A model generated the notes under the pieces. The model was not told the origin of the DNA. It made no database searches and saw nothing but the letters and a program-made list of their open reading frames with translations. A stretch of 64,000 bases of DNA from Undaria pinnatifida. Taxonomy: Eukaryota > Sar > Phaeophyceae > Laminariales > Alariaceae. The stretch covers positions 11,564,427 to 11,628,426 of the forward strand of contig JABAKD010000023.1 in NCBI GenBank assembly GCA_012845835.1, given 5' to 3'. A program made the position numbers and the translations under genes. Below are positions 42,214-53,590 of the stretch, piece after piece; the stretch's first letter is position 1; every line of letters begins with the position of its first letter.

Positions 42214-43790
42214 TTATTAACGACCTTTCCTTCGAGGTGCGGCCCCGGAACAAAAAGGGGGGCCTGAACAGAGACACGGATCCAGACTCCGTTCCCCCGT
42301 GTCTGTGCGCGACAGCCCTTCCAAAGTTCCTCACAGAAATTGTGAGCCTACGCCAAAAATACCCTGTAGAGCGCATACTGACGGGCAAGGCAGACGTATC
42401 AGATGCGTTTCGGAATGTTAGAGTCGACCCGGACCAAGCCGACAATGTCTGCTACACGATCGGAACCTGGTCGTGATCGATTTTCGGCTGACGTTCGGGT
42501 GGTCCGGGTCCCCGGGTTTCTGGCGGGTCATGGCCTCGGCAGCCGAGCACTCGCATTGTCACACGTCGGTACAGTCAGCTCAGCTACTTAGCAAAGGACG
42601 TGAGATGATGTCGCACGTCAAGATCGTAGACCGTTGGGAAGAAGGAGAGTCAACCCGGGTGCCGACGGACGACAAATCAGAGCGCACCCGGGGGGGGGGA
42701 GGTTAGACCCGTTTTTCGTCACGGTGTACGTAGACGATTACCTCTTAGTTAGGGTACAGCATTCAGCCGACGACACGACTGCCCTTACAGCGTCCGCCTC
42801 ATTAGCGTCCGACCACGTCCGCCTGTTCGGACGAGGCGAAGACGGAGCAACCCCGATCCTCGCGCCAAAAAAGAGCACGGACTGGGACACCAAGATGGAC
42901 GCACTAGGTTTTTCTGTAAACTCACATACCCTACGTATTTCCTACCCGCGCGAGAGAACCGAGGCGATTAGGAGACTGTTTCTCGACCAGTGGCCCTCGA
43001 GCAGGAGGTGCGCGACAGTCAAAGAAGTCCTTAGCATCGCGGGAAAGTTATGGAACCTCACGTAGGTAGTCAAAGCAGGCAGATATTTCGTATGGAGTCT
43101 CTTACGCCTGACGGGCCTCCATGACTCGCAGGACCAAAGGCGTCAGAACGGTATTGTGACCCTGGGTAGAGAGTTGCTCGCAGACCTTCACTTCTGGAGG
43201 TGGGCGATCGAGCACGAGCTCCAACAAGTCGGAGAAGCTCTCAGCGCGCCTTGTTACTCGACCATGAAACGCCCCCCTAAAAGGCACTACTTATCGGACG
43301 CCAGTTTTGAAGCGGTCGGGGGGTACTGCGTGGAGAAAAAGGTGTACTGGCGTTATGATTTACCCACAGAACTGACAGCCGAACTTAAACAAAAAGCCGA
43401 GCTCAACGAAACCTGTACGATCACGATCAACCTCCTCGAATTGCTCGGGATGGTCGTGACGGCCTGGGTGATGCTCGAATTAGTAGGGGACACGCCCGAG
43501 CGCGACGGGGACCCGGTTCTGATGCGCGGCGACAACACGGCGGCAGTGTCGTGGGTCTCTCGGTGCGGCGGGGCCAGGGAAAAGCGCGCGGGCCTACTCA
43601 TGCGAATGCTCGGCCGCCTTGAAATCAAGGGGCGGGGGTGCCACATCGCTAGGCATATCCCCGGCGTCCAAAACACTCTAGCAGATGGGATATCGCGGTG
43701 GCCCCGCAACATGGTAGGCAGAAAAAAGAACAGGAACTCACAAACTGGGACGATTGGTTGGAGCGAGCGATTGGAAAGCACGGGGTAGAG
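42214..43790 (+). pseudogene. DIRS-type RT core and RNase H
   Basis: RT motifs in order: KADVSDAFRNVRVDP (motif A), FGWSGSPGFW (motif B), FFVTVYVDDYLLV (the Y-x-DD motif). RNase H follows with LSDASFEAVGGYC, MRGDNTAAVSWVSR and ARHIPGVQNTLADGISRW. All these match DIRS/Ngaro RT-RH. Fossil with several breaks. Confidence 0.85.
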
Positions 43791-43901
43791 ATTTTCAATG
43801 TCGTGCTTGGATCAGAATGCGTCGATACTAGTCACGAACTGTTATGGAACCTCATGCAAACGGCACGGACGGCGCGTGACCCACCTCCGCGGTGACACGC
43901 C

Positions 43902-44945
43902 TTGGGACCCCCTCCCCCGAAAAATCCCACCCGCTCGTTTCCCTTTCGTGCTGCACGAGCAGAAGCAGGGAACAAGCAAGAGGTAGTACAGTTGGTGGAG
44001 ACCCTGACGCGGGGATCCGTGTCGGAAAGTACCCAGAAAAACTATTGGGGGAAGTGGAAGATCTGGGTGGAGAAAAGGAGGTTGCAGGGGAAGGGGCCCT
44101 GGCTGCACGAACTCGGGGACACCGATCAGGTTCTAGAAAAAGTGTTGGAATTCATGGCGTCCCGGTGTTTCGTGCATAAAAATCAGCAGTCGACTGTCAG
44201 GGGGCATTTGGCCGCGATCAAATACTACCACAAGATGTGTACAGGATGGGAACTGTCCACCTCGCACTGTATGATCGTAGCCGTAGGAAAAGGGATTGAC
44301 AGGGCGCACGGCATGACACCGAAGAAATCGCCCGTCCGGTTACCTTTGACTTGGTCGATTTTGTCGCAAGGGCGGCGAGTAGTGACAACTACCGTTGACG
44401 AAGGGGTTGTCATGTTGGCTGGGTCTGACGTTGTCCTATTTCTTGCTGTGTAAAGCGTCGGAGCTGTGGGCGTACGCGGACAGAAAAGTTCACCCCGAGT
44501 TCTGTCTGACACGAAATTCCCTAACCTTTTTCTCCGGAGAAGAGCGACTCTCGTTTGAGAATCGCGCGCGCGCGAATGCAGTGCAGGTGCGGTTTCGGGC
44601 GTCGAAAAGCGACCAGAAGCGCGAGGGGTGCACGATCACCCGAACAAGGGTCGCGGGGGCGGCGTTGGACGCAGGAAGCCTGGCAGGAGCCTTCGAAGCC
44701 CTGCTGGAACTTCTAAACGTACACCCCCAACTCCCAGGGGAGGCCCCGCTCACCGTCAGGCGCACGCCTTCGGGTTGGAATGTTTTTACTCGTACGGAAG
44801 CGGTAGCAGCGTTGAGGCTGATGGTTGGAAGTAGCGGTCGAGATCCAGCCCAGTATGCGTTGCACTCAGGAAGGATCCGGGGGGCAACCCAGTTGGCCGC
44901 GCAAGGGATCTCGAAGCTGCAGATACAACGCGCAGGCAGATGAAA
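43902..44945 (+). pseudogene. DIRS-type tyrosine recombinase
   Basis: The first part (VSESTQKNYWGKWKIWVEKR, then HKNQQSTVRGHLAAIKYYH) is the core-binding helical domain. The second has LLCKASELWAYADRK and, near the end, YALHSGRIRGATQLAAQG and IQRAGR, the catalytic H-x-x-R box region. The family uses such an enzyme instead of a DDE integrase to insert circular DNA without target duplication. Fossil. Confidence 0.85.
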
Positions 44946-44960
44946 GTCCCTTGCGTTCAT

Positions 44961-45349
44961 GACTTACGTACGGGCGGCTGGGGAAGGCGCCGATTCGGTA
45001 TCTGCGGCCCTAGCGAAGTAGGGGTCGTCGTTTTCAGGCTGCCCGTATGGTGTGAGAGTTTTGTTATAGCCCCGCAAGGGAAGGAGCGGGGCATGGGTTT
45101 TTTCGGGTCAGCCTGATAACGTATTAAGTTTTCGCTTGGGGGGGGGTTTCGTAGTTATTATTTGGGTTAAACTCAAGGCGCGCCCCCTGGCGGGTTTTGT
45201 ATTGCGTTGCGCGGCGTGCCTCTGCTTTCGCAGGTTTTTCCTTGGGCACCGCCGTAAAACGCGCCGGCATTCGGAAACTAACAATCCAGAATCTCTTGAG
45301 CTGCAACAAAATATGTTTTCAGGTTTTTTTACGGCCTTTTTACCAATAA
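44961..45349. other. spacer between two DIRS fossils
   Basis: GC-rich non-coding sequence, probably the 3' terminal region of element 1. CCCCGC..GGAGCGGGG near 45070-45092 forms a hairpin. Confidence 0.4.
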
Positions 45350-45561
45350 GCAGAATATTATCGAAGTATGAGAAAATATGGGTTTTGTAGGTACGTAGAA
45401 AGTTTGATTAATCAGATCAATGCGGTAATTTCTTATTCGTATGAGCGATAGCCTTGGGTACACCTGGCCCAGCTGTGTAGGCGACGACCTGCACGCGGAG
45501 CGAGTAGGGGAGCAGAGTCAGAGCTACAGGTCCAAGGTGTGATACAGACTATTTTAAGTTT

Positions 45562-47169
45562 GTGCACTCCCCGACGGTGGAAGAGTGCAAATCACCGGAG
45601 GCCGAAGCTCTCGTGGCTGCTGCTGTACGCGCTCCTAATGTGGCTGCCTCGGATGCGCGAGTCGAGGCAGAGGCTTATGCTGCTGTCGCTGCTGTGCAAG
45701 CTGGGGTCGACGCTCGCCGTGCCGAATCTCTGGCTGCTGTGCAAGCTGAGTCCGAAGGTCGCCGTGCCGCAGCCGCTTCGGTTGCTGCTACTGCTGCGCC
45801 TGCCACCGCGGCATCATCTTTGTTCAGCCCCAGTCCCACTGGGTCCGAGGCTGCGGGGGTCACATCGGCTGAAGTGCTGCTCTGGCAAGGGCAGGTGTCT
45901 GGCGAGTTTGCTCGGATAGACGGAGACGTGATTCGCCTCAAGTCGACGATGGATCGGCTGCTCGCATCCGTCGAAACCTTGCAGGATGCGGTGGCTGGTG
46001 GCGCATCAAGAGTCGAGAACGTCGAGGCCATGTTACAGCAGTTCATGGACAACGTTGGCGATCGGCAGCAGGCCCCACGGGACAGTGGGGACATGAGGGA
46101 GCACCAACTCCAAAAGTCGCAATTAACCGACGATACGGCGCTCTGGAAAAAGATGGCGTCAAGAAAACATTGGGTGTTCCGCGGGCGCATACCTCCCAAC
46201 ATTGGCGACTCGACGGCGGATATCCAGTCCTTCGTAGGCGAGGCCATCAACGTCACGACGTCAGTGGCTACCCAGCTCCGCGCGATCAGTGACTTTGACG
46301 TTCGTGCGTACGGGCCGCGGGCGGAAGGGATGGTCGACCACCTGCTGATGGTCGCTGACCGCCTTGATTTCTTGCGCTAGGATCTTGTGGCGATCCTGTC
46401 TGTTGGATTTTCCCTCGATAGCGACGGCGACCGTCACTGCCGGGAGAGGGTGGCAACGATCGATGCCGCCTTCACGTCAGCGTCGGCCGACCTACGCCGG
46501 CATACCCTGAGCAATATTATCCTACTCTCTGGCCCCGCGGCGCGGGCTGTCATGAGCGAGATGGTAAACGACGATCTTCGCCTGTGGGTCAACGACCTCA
46601 TGCGATTTGCACAGCAAGTCCGTCCGCCGATGGTGCCCCCTCCGTCCGACTTCACGTTCTCGATGCCGCCCGTGCCTTCGTTCAAGCGCACGAGCGCCTT
46701 TTGCTCTAGCGGGGGAGACGTGCTCAAGCTCGTCGAAGGATTGCATGTCCCCTGCGACAGCCAGGACGGGCCGTCCAAGAGAAAAAGCAACCCGGCCAGC
46801 CCCGGTACACCAAAGAAAAAAAACGCTGCCCAGTGCCGGCAGTTTGCTTCTCTTGGCCGATGCCGGTTCTACAACTGCAAATTCTTGCATTCGGCTCCCC
46901 CGGCCGACGCCACTTCACCCGATGCCCTTCGCGACAGTGGCAGTTCGGCGGCGCCGGCTGTTGGGTCGCGGGCGTTGGCGCTGCGCTCAGAGCCCCGCGG
47001 TGGGTCCGGAGGTGGTAGTGGCGGCGCGGGTCTGGATGAGGACACGGGCCCTTCCTGTCGGTTGGGCCAACACCTAGGGGGGCAGCTGCTGAGCGTGCCT
47101 TTGGTAGAGCGGCGACGGCCCCGGGGGCCAGCGGGGGAGCGGGGGACCGGCCGGCCACCCAAGGCGTAG
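45562..47169 (+). pseudogene. DIRS-type gag
   Basis: An Ala-rich N-terminus, a coiled-coil-like stretch (EFARIDGDVIRLKSTMDRLL), a globular part (KKMASRKHWVFRGRIPPN), and a C-terminal CCCH finger CRQFASLGRCRFYNCKFLH preceded by a KRKSNPASPGTPKKKN basic segment. A single CCCH or CCHC finger is usual in DIRS gags for RNA binding. Fossil. Confidence 0.65.
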
Positions 47170-47519
47170 GGGGGGGGCTGCGTGGGCGTGCGTTGGTAGC
47201 TCTGGCTGGCGATGGGTGTGTGGGGCGTGCTCGCGTGGCGGTGGCTCCGGGCTCGGTCCCCTTCGAAGAGAAAGGTACGGTTTTTTGTGTGCGTGTGCGT
47301 GATTTGCCGGCTGACTTGCTCCGTGTACAAGGGGCGGTTGATGGCGTACGTTCGGGTGCCTTGCGACTCGTTGCGGTCGACGCTTGGTTGGATGCTTGGG
47401 CGGTTGTGGTGCAGTTGATGGCCGACCAAGGCTCCGCGAAGCTCGGGCATCTCGCATCGGTAATCTCCTCTCTCTTGAGACAGTGTCAGGGCAGCGTTGC
47501 CCGACTTACATCCACCATC

Positions 47520-47975
47520 GGCCCCTCACTGTTTTCGCCGCATATTAACGTGGCTACCGTATGGCACTGGTTTGGATCCGTCAAGAAGTTTCCCTCTACC
47601 TCCTTACTACTTCGCGTGTTGGCGCCGGGCGCACCAGTGGGGGTATCAGGAGGGGGGGATCTGACCGCTGAACTTGCTTATGGTAATCACCCGGGAATCG
47701 CACAACACGACGTCGCAATCCACAAAAGATTTGCGAGGACGCCGTGTACGGCCGCGCATTGGTATTTGATCTGCGCTTCGCTGGCGAAATCTTGGGGCTT
47801 CGTATTTCACCGCTTAGCGTCGTTCTAGAACCCAAATTTCGGATTATTCACGATCTCACGTTTGCGCGCGCGGGGGGTCGGACCAGTGTTAACGGTGATA
47901 CGGATTTTGATTCCGCGCCACCGTCCGAGCTCGGCCACGTGCTTCGTGAGGTTTTACTACGGGTAATGTTTTCGA
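47520..47975 (+). pseudogene. DIRS-type RT, N-terminal part (element 2)
   Basis: Contains FSPHINVATVWHWFGSVKK, the preceding linker, then GLRISPLSVVLEPKFRIIHD and NGDTDFDSAPPSELGHVL. Fossil; adjoins repeat DNA at about 47980. Confidence 0.65.
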
Positions 47976-50900
47976 AACAAACGAACATGAGGCTATAGAT
48001 TCCCCTACACCTCGTAATAAGGAGGCTTAAATGCCTCATTGCAAGATATACAACCCTATGATGGAGCTCACAACCGTGAGAGCTCGAGAAAGGGTATGTA
48101 CCTACGGTATACCAGTAGCAATCGGCCTACGAAAACACGAAGGGCGCGGCCACTGAGCGCAAGGATGCGAAGGGGGCCAAAGAAGAAGGTATAGACGCGG
48201 AAACCAAGTCAGAAGAGAAGAAGGGAATACGTGTCACGCTGTGAAGGCCAGACGAGTTTACGGCCTGAAGCGTAGTGCCGAAGGGGCGGGCGGTCCATTT
48301 GCCGGAAGGTAATAGAGAAATCAAGAAACACTGCCTAAAAGAACATCAGAGTCCGCTACGTTGGACATGGACAGCTGACGTGGGGCCATCGGTTGGACGG
48401 TGAAAGAGAATCAACCAAGACGCGAAGAAGTACGCAAGCGTCGGGCTATTGATCGAAAGGCAGAAGCGAAAGAGCCTGAAACAAGAGAAAACAAAGAACA
48501 GTGCCAAAACAATGTCAGGGTCCGCAAGGTTGGACCTGGAAGGCTGACGTGGGACCATTGGTCGAAAGGCAAAACTATAAAGAACCACTAGGCTGAGGTG
48601 TCACGGAAGCACAGGGGCCGTAATGTGGGACCTAGGAGGCTAGCATAAGGCCCATGGTCGAACTGTAGAACGGGAAACCGAGGCAACCAAAACAAATCGC
48701 GAAAACGCAGTGAAATACAACATCTAGACAGTGACACAGACAGCGCCAAAATGGTGGTACTGGAGGCGTGTGTGATACGCCGGAAAGCTTAACCGGGGGG
48801 CAAAAGTGGAGTACCCTTGAAAGCTACCTGGGTACAGTACCATGAAAACAGGAAGAAATATGTGGTGAGGTCACCTAGCCAAAGCTACACGCAAACAAGG
48901 ACGAAGCTGAAACGTAGACACCAGAAAGACGGAGGGTACTATCGGAAGCCGGAAAGAGAGTCGACATATGACACCTTGAGAGGCTAACTAATAACGGGAA
49001 CAATGCAAACGTAGCGAGGCTATTCAACCATAGCAAAGCAAGCCAAAAATGGGGTCAAAAAGAAGATACTCGTTCAGCTTAAAGCAGCGCTGGAAGTGTC
49101 TAGCTCCAGAAAGAATTCAGGGAACAAAGACAAATATGAAGAAAGCCGCAGCTAGGTACTATACGTCCGGAACACGAGGTCGCTAACGCAGAGCAACCCT
49201 AGAAAGGTAACCTCGAAAGTTGCACGGAAAAACGGGAAGAGGGCAAATCTTGTTATAGCAACGTACTGCAGCCTGACAAAAAGAAAGATCCATAGCAAAG
49301 GACCTTGAAAGGCTACTTTCAGAAAATGAGCAACACTAGGTACGTAGCGAAGGCATACCTCCGAAAGCGATTTCGCCGAGAAAAACAACACGAAAGGGGT
49401 CAACAGGGAACGACCTATATGGGCTGCCAAGCCAAACAGGGGTCAAAACATGGGACCGATACGACAAGTACGCCAACAAGCCAAGAGCAAAACGGGGGCC
49501 AAGAGGGGACGGCCTGTGGACTGCACAGTCAGGACGGGCTGTAAACCCATGATTAAGGCCGGTGTAGTTAAACCCTTTGGACAGGTATGCCGAAACGAAA
49601 CAAGAAAAAGTGGAGACCTGTTGGCTGCAAAGCCAAGACGGGGATCAGCGTCATTGGACCGTAGAGGCATGGGTGCCCAGAACAAAAGGTAAGAAATAGT
49701 GGTCCAGGGGAATAGATCCACTGGCTACAAAGCTAGAACGGAGCCCGATAGCAAGGGGCTCTTGGGGGCAGGTACAACCAAACAAGAATGTAGAGGCCAG
49801 AAGAACCGACAGATGGGCTGGACAGTCAGCACGGGACCGCTAACGTGAAACCTAAGGGGGGCTCTCAATGTGAAGCCAGTGGTCGACAATATGGGACCAT
49901 AGACAGTAGCAATAGTTGGAATGCCGTAACACCAAGTGGCTGGGGCTAGAGTGTAGCGATGTCAGTCGTGGGAAGAAGTACGCCAAGAAGAAAGAAAGGT
50001 CCAACAACGAAAGGGACGTATGCCAAGGGGCAAGGAGAAGTTCAACAGCAGCAACAAGAAAGGAGGTAATGCCTCGCAAAAAACGAAGAGAATAACGCGG
50101 GAAGCATCCATGTTGTCACCAATCGCATTAGGCGAGGTGGGAACGACACGATAGAAAAGCTCGACATGGTTCGGAAGCGCCATGGTTCGTCGGTATGCAC
50201 GAAACGTGGGCAGGCTACATCGGCGGTAGAAGGCGGAAGCAAAACCACAAAGGCAAACACTCGTCGTACTTGCTGTAGAAAAGTAGAACAACTTGGGTAA
50301 AAGTTCAAGATCAAGGCGCTCATGAAGATCACTGAAAAAAACGAACAAATGCCATGCTTTGAACGCGACAAATAAGACAGAAGGCATACTACTACGGTAA
50401 GACGTTTTTAGAGCCTCAACGATAGTCAGGCTTGAAGGGGGTACTTCGGGGATACGCGAGGCGATATCACTGACTGGAGCCCACCAGGTAGAATTGTACT
50501 GAGACAGTAGGGTCCAAAGCTAATACGCGAACGAATTCTCCCAGAAGAAAGGAGAGAGGCTACTACGGTCGGTCGCAAGCTGCGCACAGCGATAACCACT
50601 AAGGGGCAAGCGTGCCCAGAAATAACAAGAAAAAATATCAAATAATACCCGCGTTGCATGGACGCGAAAGCGGAAGGTATCGGTTCCGAAAATTCATGAA
50701 CGCCAGAGTCGGGAGGAAATACGTTCCGAAAACGCACACGCTGCAGAGGAGAAGGGGTGTACGTTGCCATCCCGCACATAGTGCAGGGGGGAGGAAAAAC
50801 CAAGATAGAAAAACCAAGCTAACACAATATTAATTTCAACTCATACCGTGAGAACGGTAAAAACGGGGTCTTAACACAACGGAGGGCTCAGAAACTCTGC

Positions 50901-51340
50901 GAAAGAGCATGCACATGGTGCAGACGATATTCCGGCTGGGAAGGAATCAGACAAAACTGTTACGATGTCGTGGGCTGATACCGTAAGCCGGACAGAGGGA
51001 GGGGGCAAGTCACGTACAACTCTAATAATGCTAGCGGCGCGCATGCACAGCGTGCAAGCGAAGTTCAGGCTAATAAGGACCAAGCGAAACTACCATGGTT
51101 TCGGGGGTTGATACTATAAAGAAGCCTAGAGAGGGGGGGGGTCGTCAACAAATGACGGACCCGGAAATACTAGCAGTTGATGTCGTGAAACTCTGAAAAT
51201 GTGGCCTACTATAGAGCCATTCCTACTCGAAGCTAAGCGACGAAAAATCGGGGAAAACATACGCGAAAGCACTTGGATCTCCAATCGAGAAGAGGGGACT
51301 TGTGCAGGGCGATATGACGCAAACAAGGGGGACAACACGC
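47976..51340. repeat. purine-rich field of degenerate ~100-bp repeats
   Basis: The plus strand is dominated by A and G. Units recur at 90-110 bp with heavy divergence; the best preserved run (49420-49830) has five units, each with a 4-bp hairpin (see findings) followed by AAGACGGG-like sequence. Another pair at 48350-48600 shares GGTTGGACCTGGAAGGCTGACGTGGG-like text in parts. No coding sequence recognised. Confidence 0.6.
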
Positions 51341-51660
51341 CTCAATAAGCACCTACGGCGTGCGTAGTGCAAAAAATAGAGGAAGGGCCTGAGTACATAC
51401 CACGTATACCACAGTGGTAACAGAACAAATACGACGCCTCAAGGATGACGTACGTAGTGCAAAAGGGTTGGGGAAGGGCTAAGACATATATGCCATAGCG
51501 GTAAGAATCCAAATATGACGCCTCAATAAGTACCAATGACGTACGTAGTGCAAAAAGCAGAAGAAGAGCCAAGATGGGCTACCACAGCAGGTTTTGAGAC
51601 ATATACGATGCCCAAATATGCACCTATTTCGTACGTAGTGCAGAGAGGAAGAGAAAGGCC
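51341..51660. repeat. degenerate ~85-bp tandem repeats
   Basis: Four units, marked by GCGTAGTGCAAAAA or TACGTAGTGCAAAAG plus a CGCCTCAATAAGCACC-like block and CCACAGTGGTAA. Direct, abutting and degenerate; not a CRISPR pattern. Confidence 0.75.
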
Positions 51661-52140
51661 AACAAAAAAAACACAGCGGATTCGCGGACAGCGAAACAAG
51701 GGTACGCTAAACCGACAGGCGGAAACGAAAACACGGCAGGTTTGTACCAAGTTACGAAAACGGGGCAGTCTAAACCGGCGCACACAGGAAGACGGAACCA
51801 CCACAAATTTTCGGCCTGGTTACAAAAATGGAGCCAGCTAAATCAGTGGCTGGAAGGCCAAGGTAGCACACCGACGCAAGTACGCAAACATATGTCCTGG
51901 TTAAAAGTGGGACAACCCGAAAAGTTAGGGTAGCACACCGACGCAAGCACGCAAACATACGTACTGGTCAAAAGTGTGACAACCCAAAGGTCAAGGCAAA
52001 GAAGAGGCACCTTGAAACTAACTGAACAAAAAAAATCAAACCCAAAAGAGAAAATCAAAAAGCTAATGCGCACAAAACAAATCCCATGAAAGAAAACTCA
52101 AGAAGGAACTCAAGAAACATGGTTAGGGGGAGGGACAACA
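51661..52140. repeat. short tandem units including a 79-bp pair
   Basis: GGTAGCACACCGACGCAAG(T/C)ACGCAAACAT occurs at about 51863 and 51930, each followed by CTGGT(T/C)AAAAGTG. The rest is purine-rich. Confidence 0.7.
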
Positions 52141-53590
52141 AGACAAAAGGGTAAGTGCGACTCAACGCGATAATACCCCGGCTGCAGATAGCCCTGTCGC
52201 ATGGCGTTGTAGGCACGCCGGTCCGTAGATGGTGCTCCGCGAAGATATGCAGTAGAGACGCCGTAGGTTGATCCTGGAACCGGGTGGTGTAGAGTTTGAA
52301 GAAAGATCCGATGAAACGCGGCTGGTGGTCATACTAAGCTGTGCTGCAGCGCTCCAATCGCGAGACAGTGACGTCGTGGTGTTCGCGGAAGATGTAGTAG
52401 GAGCGCTGGAGACGGATGATGGTCCAGTAGGACGCGTTGAGAAGCTCCAAGCACGAACCGGTGAGGACGGGTTGTTTGCGGACGATGCGGTTGGAGCTCT
52501 TTGACGGAAGAAGACGAGGCTGCAGTTGCTCAATATGGTAGGTTGAAGAAGCTGACGGATCGCGTACGCGGCGGTGAAATGTGCGTGTTCCACAGCGTGC
52601 ATGTAGACGCAAGCGTTGACGCTGTAGTAGTCCTTTAAAGTGGGCCATTGGAGATGCCTGCGGTGCTCGTGGTGTTGGAGTTAGCATTTTCCGCAGCGAG
52701 GATGACGGCGTGGTTGCTGGAATAGGCTGTAGAGAAGGCGCGAAGTTGCCGACGATGACGATGACGCCGGGGCGGTTAATAGCGGACTGAAGGAGCAGAC
52801 CTACCGGCGCGGTGGCTGCAGGAGTCGGCGAAATATGTTCCAGCTGGTCGGCGCTGACTGTGCGATGACCCCGGAGTCGGTGGTAGTGGCCAGGAAGAGG
52901 GCGCCTTCCCGCTGGTAGCGGTTTGAAGCGGCAGGCCCCTCGGTGCATGGCTGCAGAAGTCGGTGAAATAATTCCCAGATTGTCGGAGTAGATGGTGGCG
53001 ACGACGCCGGGGCCGGCGGTAGTGGCAAAAAAAGAAAAGTTGCCTTGACGTTGGTAGTGGCTTGAAGTAGAAAGACATCGAATGATGAAGTCGCGGAAGA
53101 CGGAGGTGGAGCTCAGGCAAAAGGTGGAGCTCTGACGAAGGTGGAGCTCTGGTCGCGAAGCTCAGATGACGACAGGCGACGACGAACCTTCGTGCAGGAG
53201 GAGCTGCGGTCGCGAAGCGCAGGTGACGACGAAGCTCTGTCGAAGATGGAGCTCTGAAAAAGGTGGATCTCTGGGCTTGAAGCTCGGGTGACGACGAAGC
53301 TCTGGTGAAAGGTGGAACTTTGGTGAACGTGGAGCTCTGGTCGCGAAGCTCAGGTGACGATGGAGCTCTGGTGGCAAAGCTCAGGTGACGACGAAGCTCA
53401 GGTGACGATGGAGCTCTGGTCGCGGTGTTCGCGCGGCAGTGGGGGGGGGTCGATGATCTTGGAAGTGTAGCCACAGGTACTGGCGAGAAAAACCGTAGTC
53501 GGAAGGGCAGTCACCAGTTTTCAGCGGCGGCTGTGGAGCGATGACGGCTCCGGGAAAATAATGCTCCGACGAAGGATGAGGAGGGTCAAA
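52141..53590. repeat. degenerate repeats of ~30 and ~150 bp
   Basis: From 53090 to 53430, ~30-bp units around GAGCTCTGGTCGCGAAGCTCAGGTGACGA recur about ten times. From 52650 to 53060, ~150-bp units share GCTGCAG(G/A)AGTCGG(C/T)GAAATA. Frames of up to 232 codons on the minus strand are translations of these repeats. Confidence 0.7.

Larger units (their letters stand above)
36800..44960 (+). mobile_element. DIRS-order retroelement fossil, element 1
   Basis: A GC-rich block whose recognisable parts in order are: a gag-like region with a basic, Pro-rich tail (about 36830-37800), the start of RT (about 39660-39950), the RT core (42214-43065), RNase H (43156-43790) and a tyrosine recombinase (43902-44945). 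Linked RT, RNase H and tyrosine recombinase with no integrase or protease define DIRS-like elements. It is interrupted by a 2.26-kb insert (39951-42213) and expanded by a minisatellite. Broken, several breaks, moderately old. Confidence 0.75.
45350..47975 (+). mobile_element. DIRS-order retroelement fossil, element 2
   Basis: Begins with repeat C (45350-45560), followed directly by gag and then the N-terminal part of RT. In the RT, SPLSVVLEPKFRIIHDLTFA corresponds to the LRVSPFGAVVTHKVRII segment of element 1. Same order, distinct sequence, so a related subfamily. Broken, a few breaks. Confidence 0.7.

Noticed and set aside
51341-51660. Possible CRISPR-like array
   Set aside because: The repeats abut and diverge, no regular spacers occur, and the context is eukaryotic. 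The 32-bp array at 56385 was rejected for the same reason.
52776-53474. 232-codon minus-strand frame rich in SSPEL repeats
   Set aside because: Coincides with ~30-bp degenerate tandem repeats; no start context, introns or known domain.
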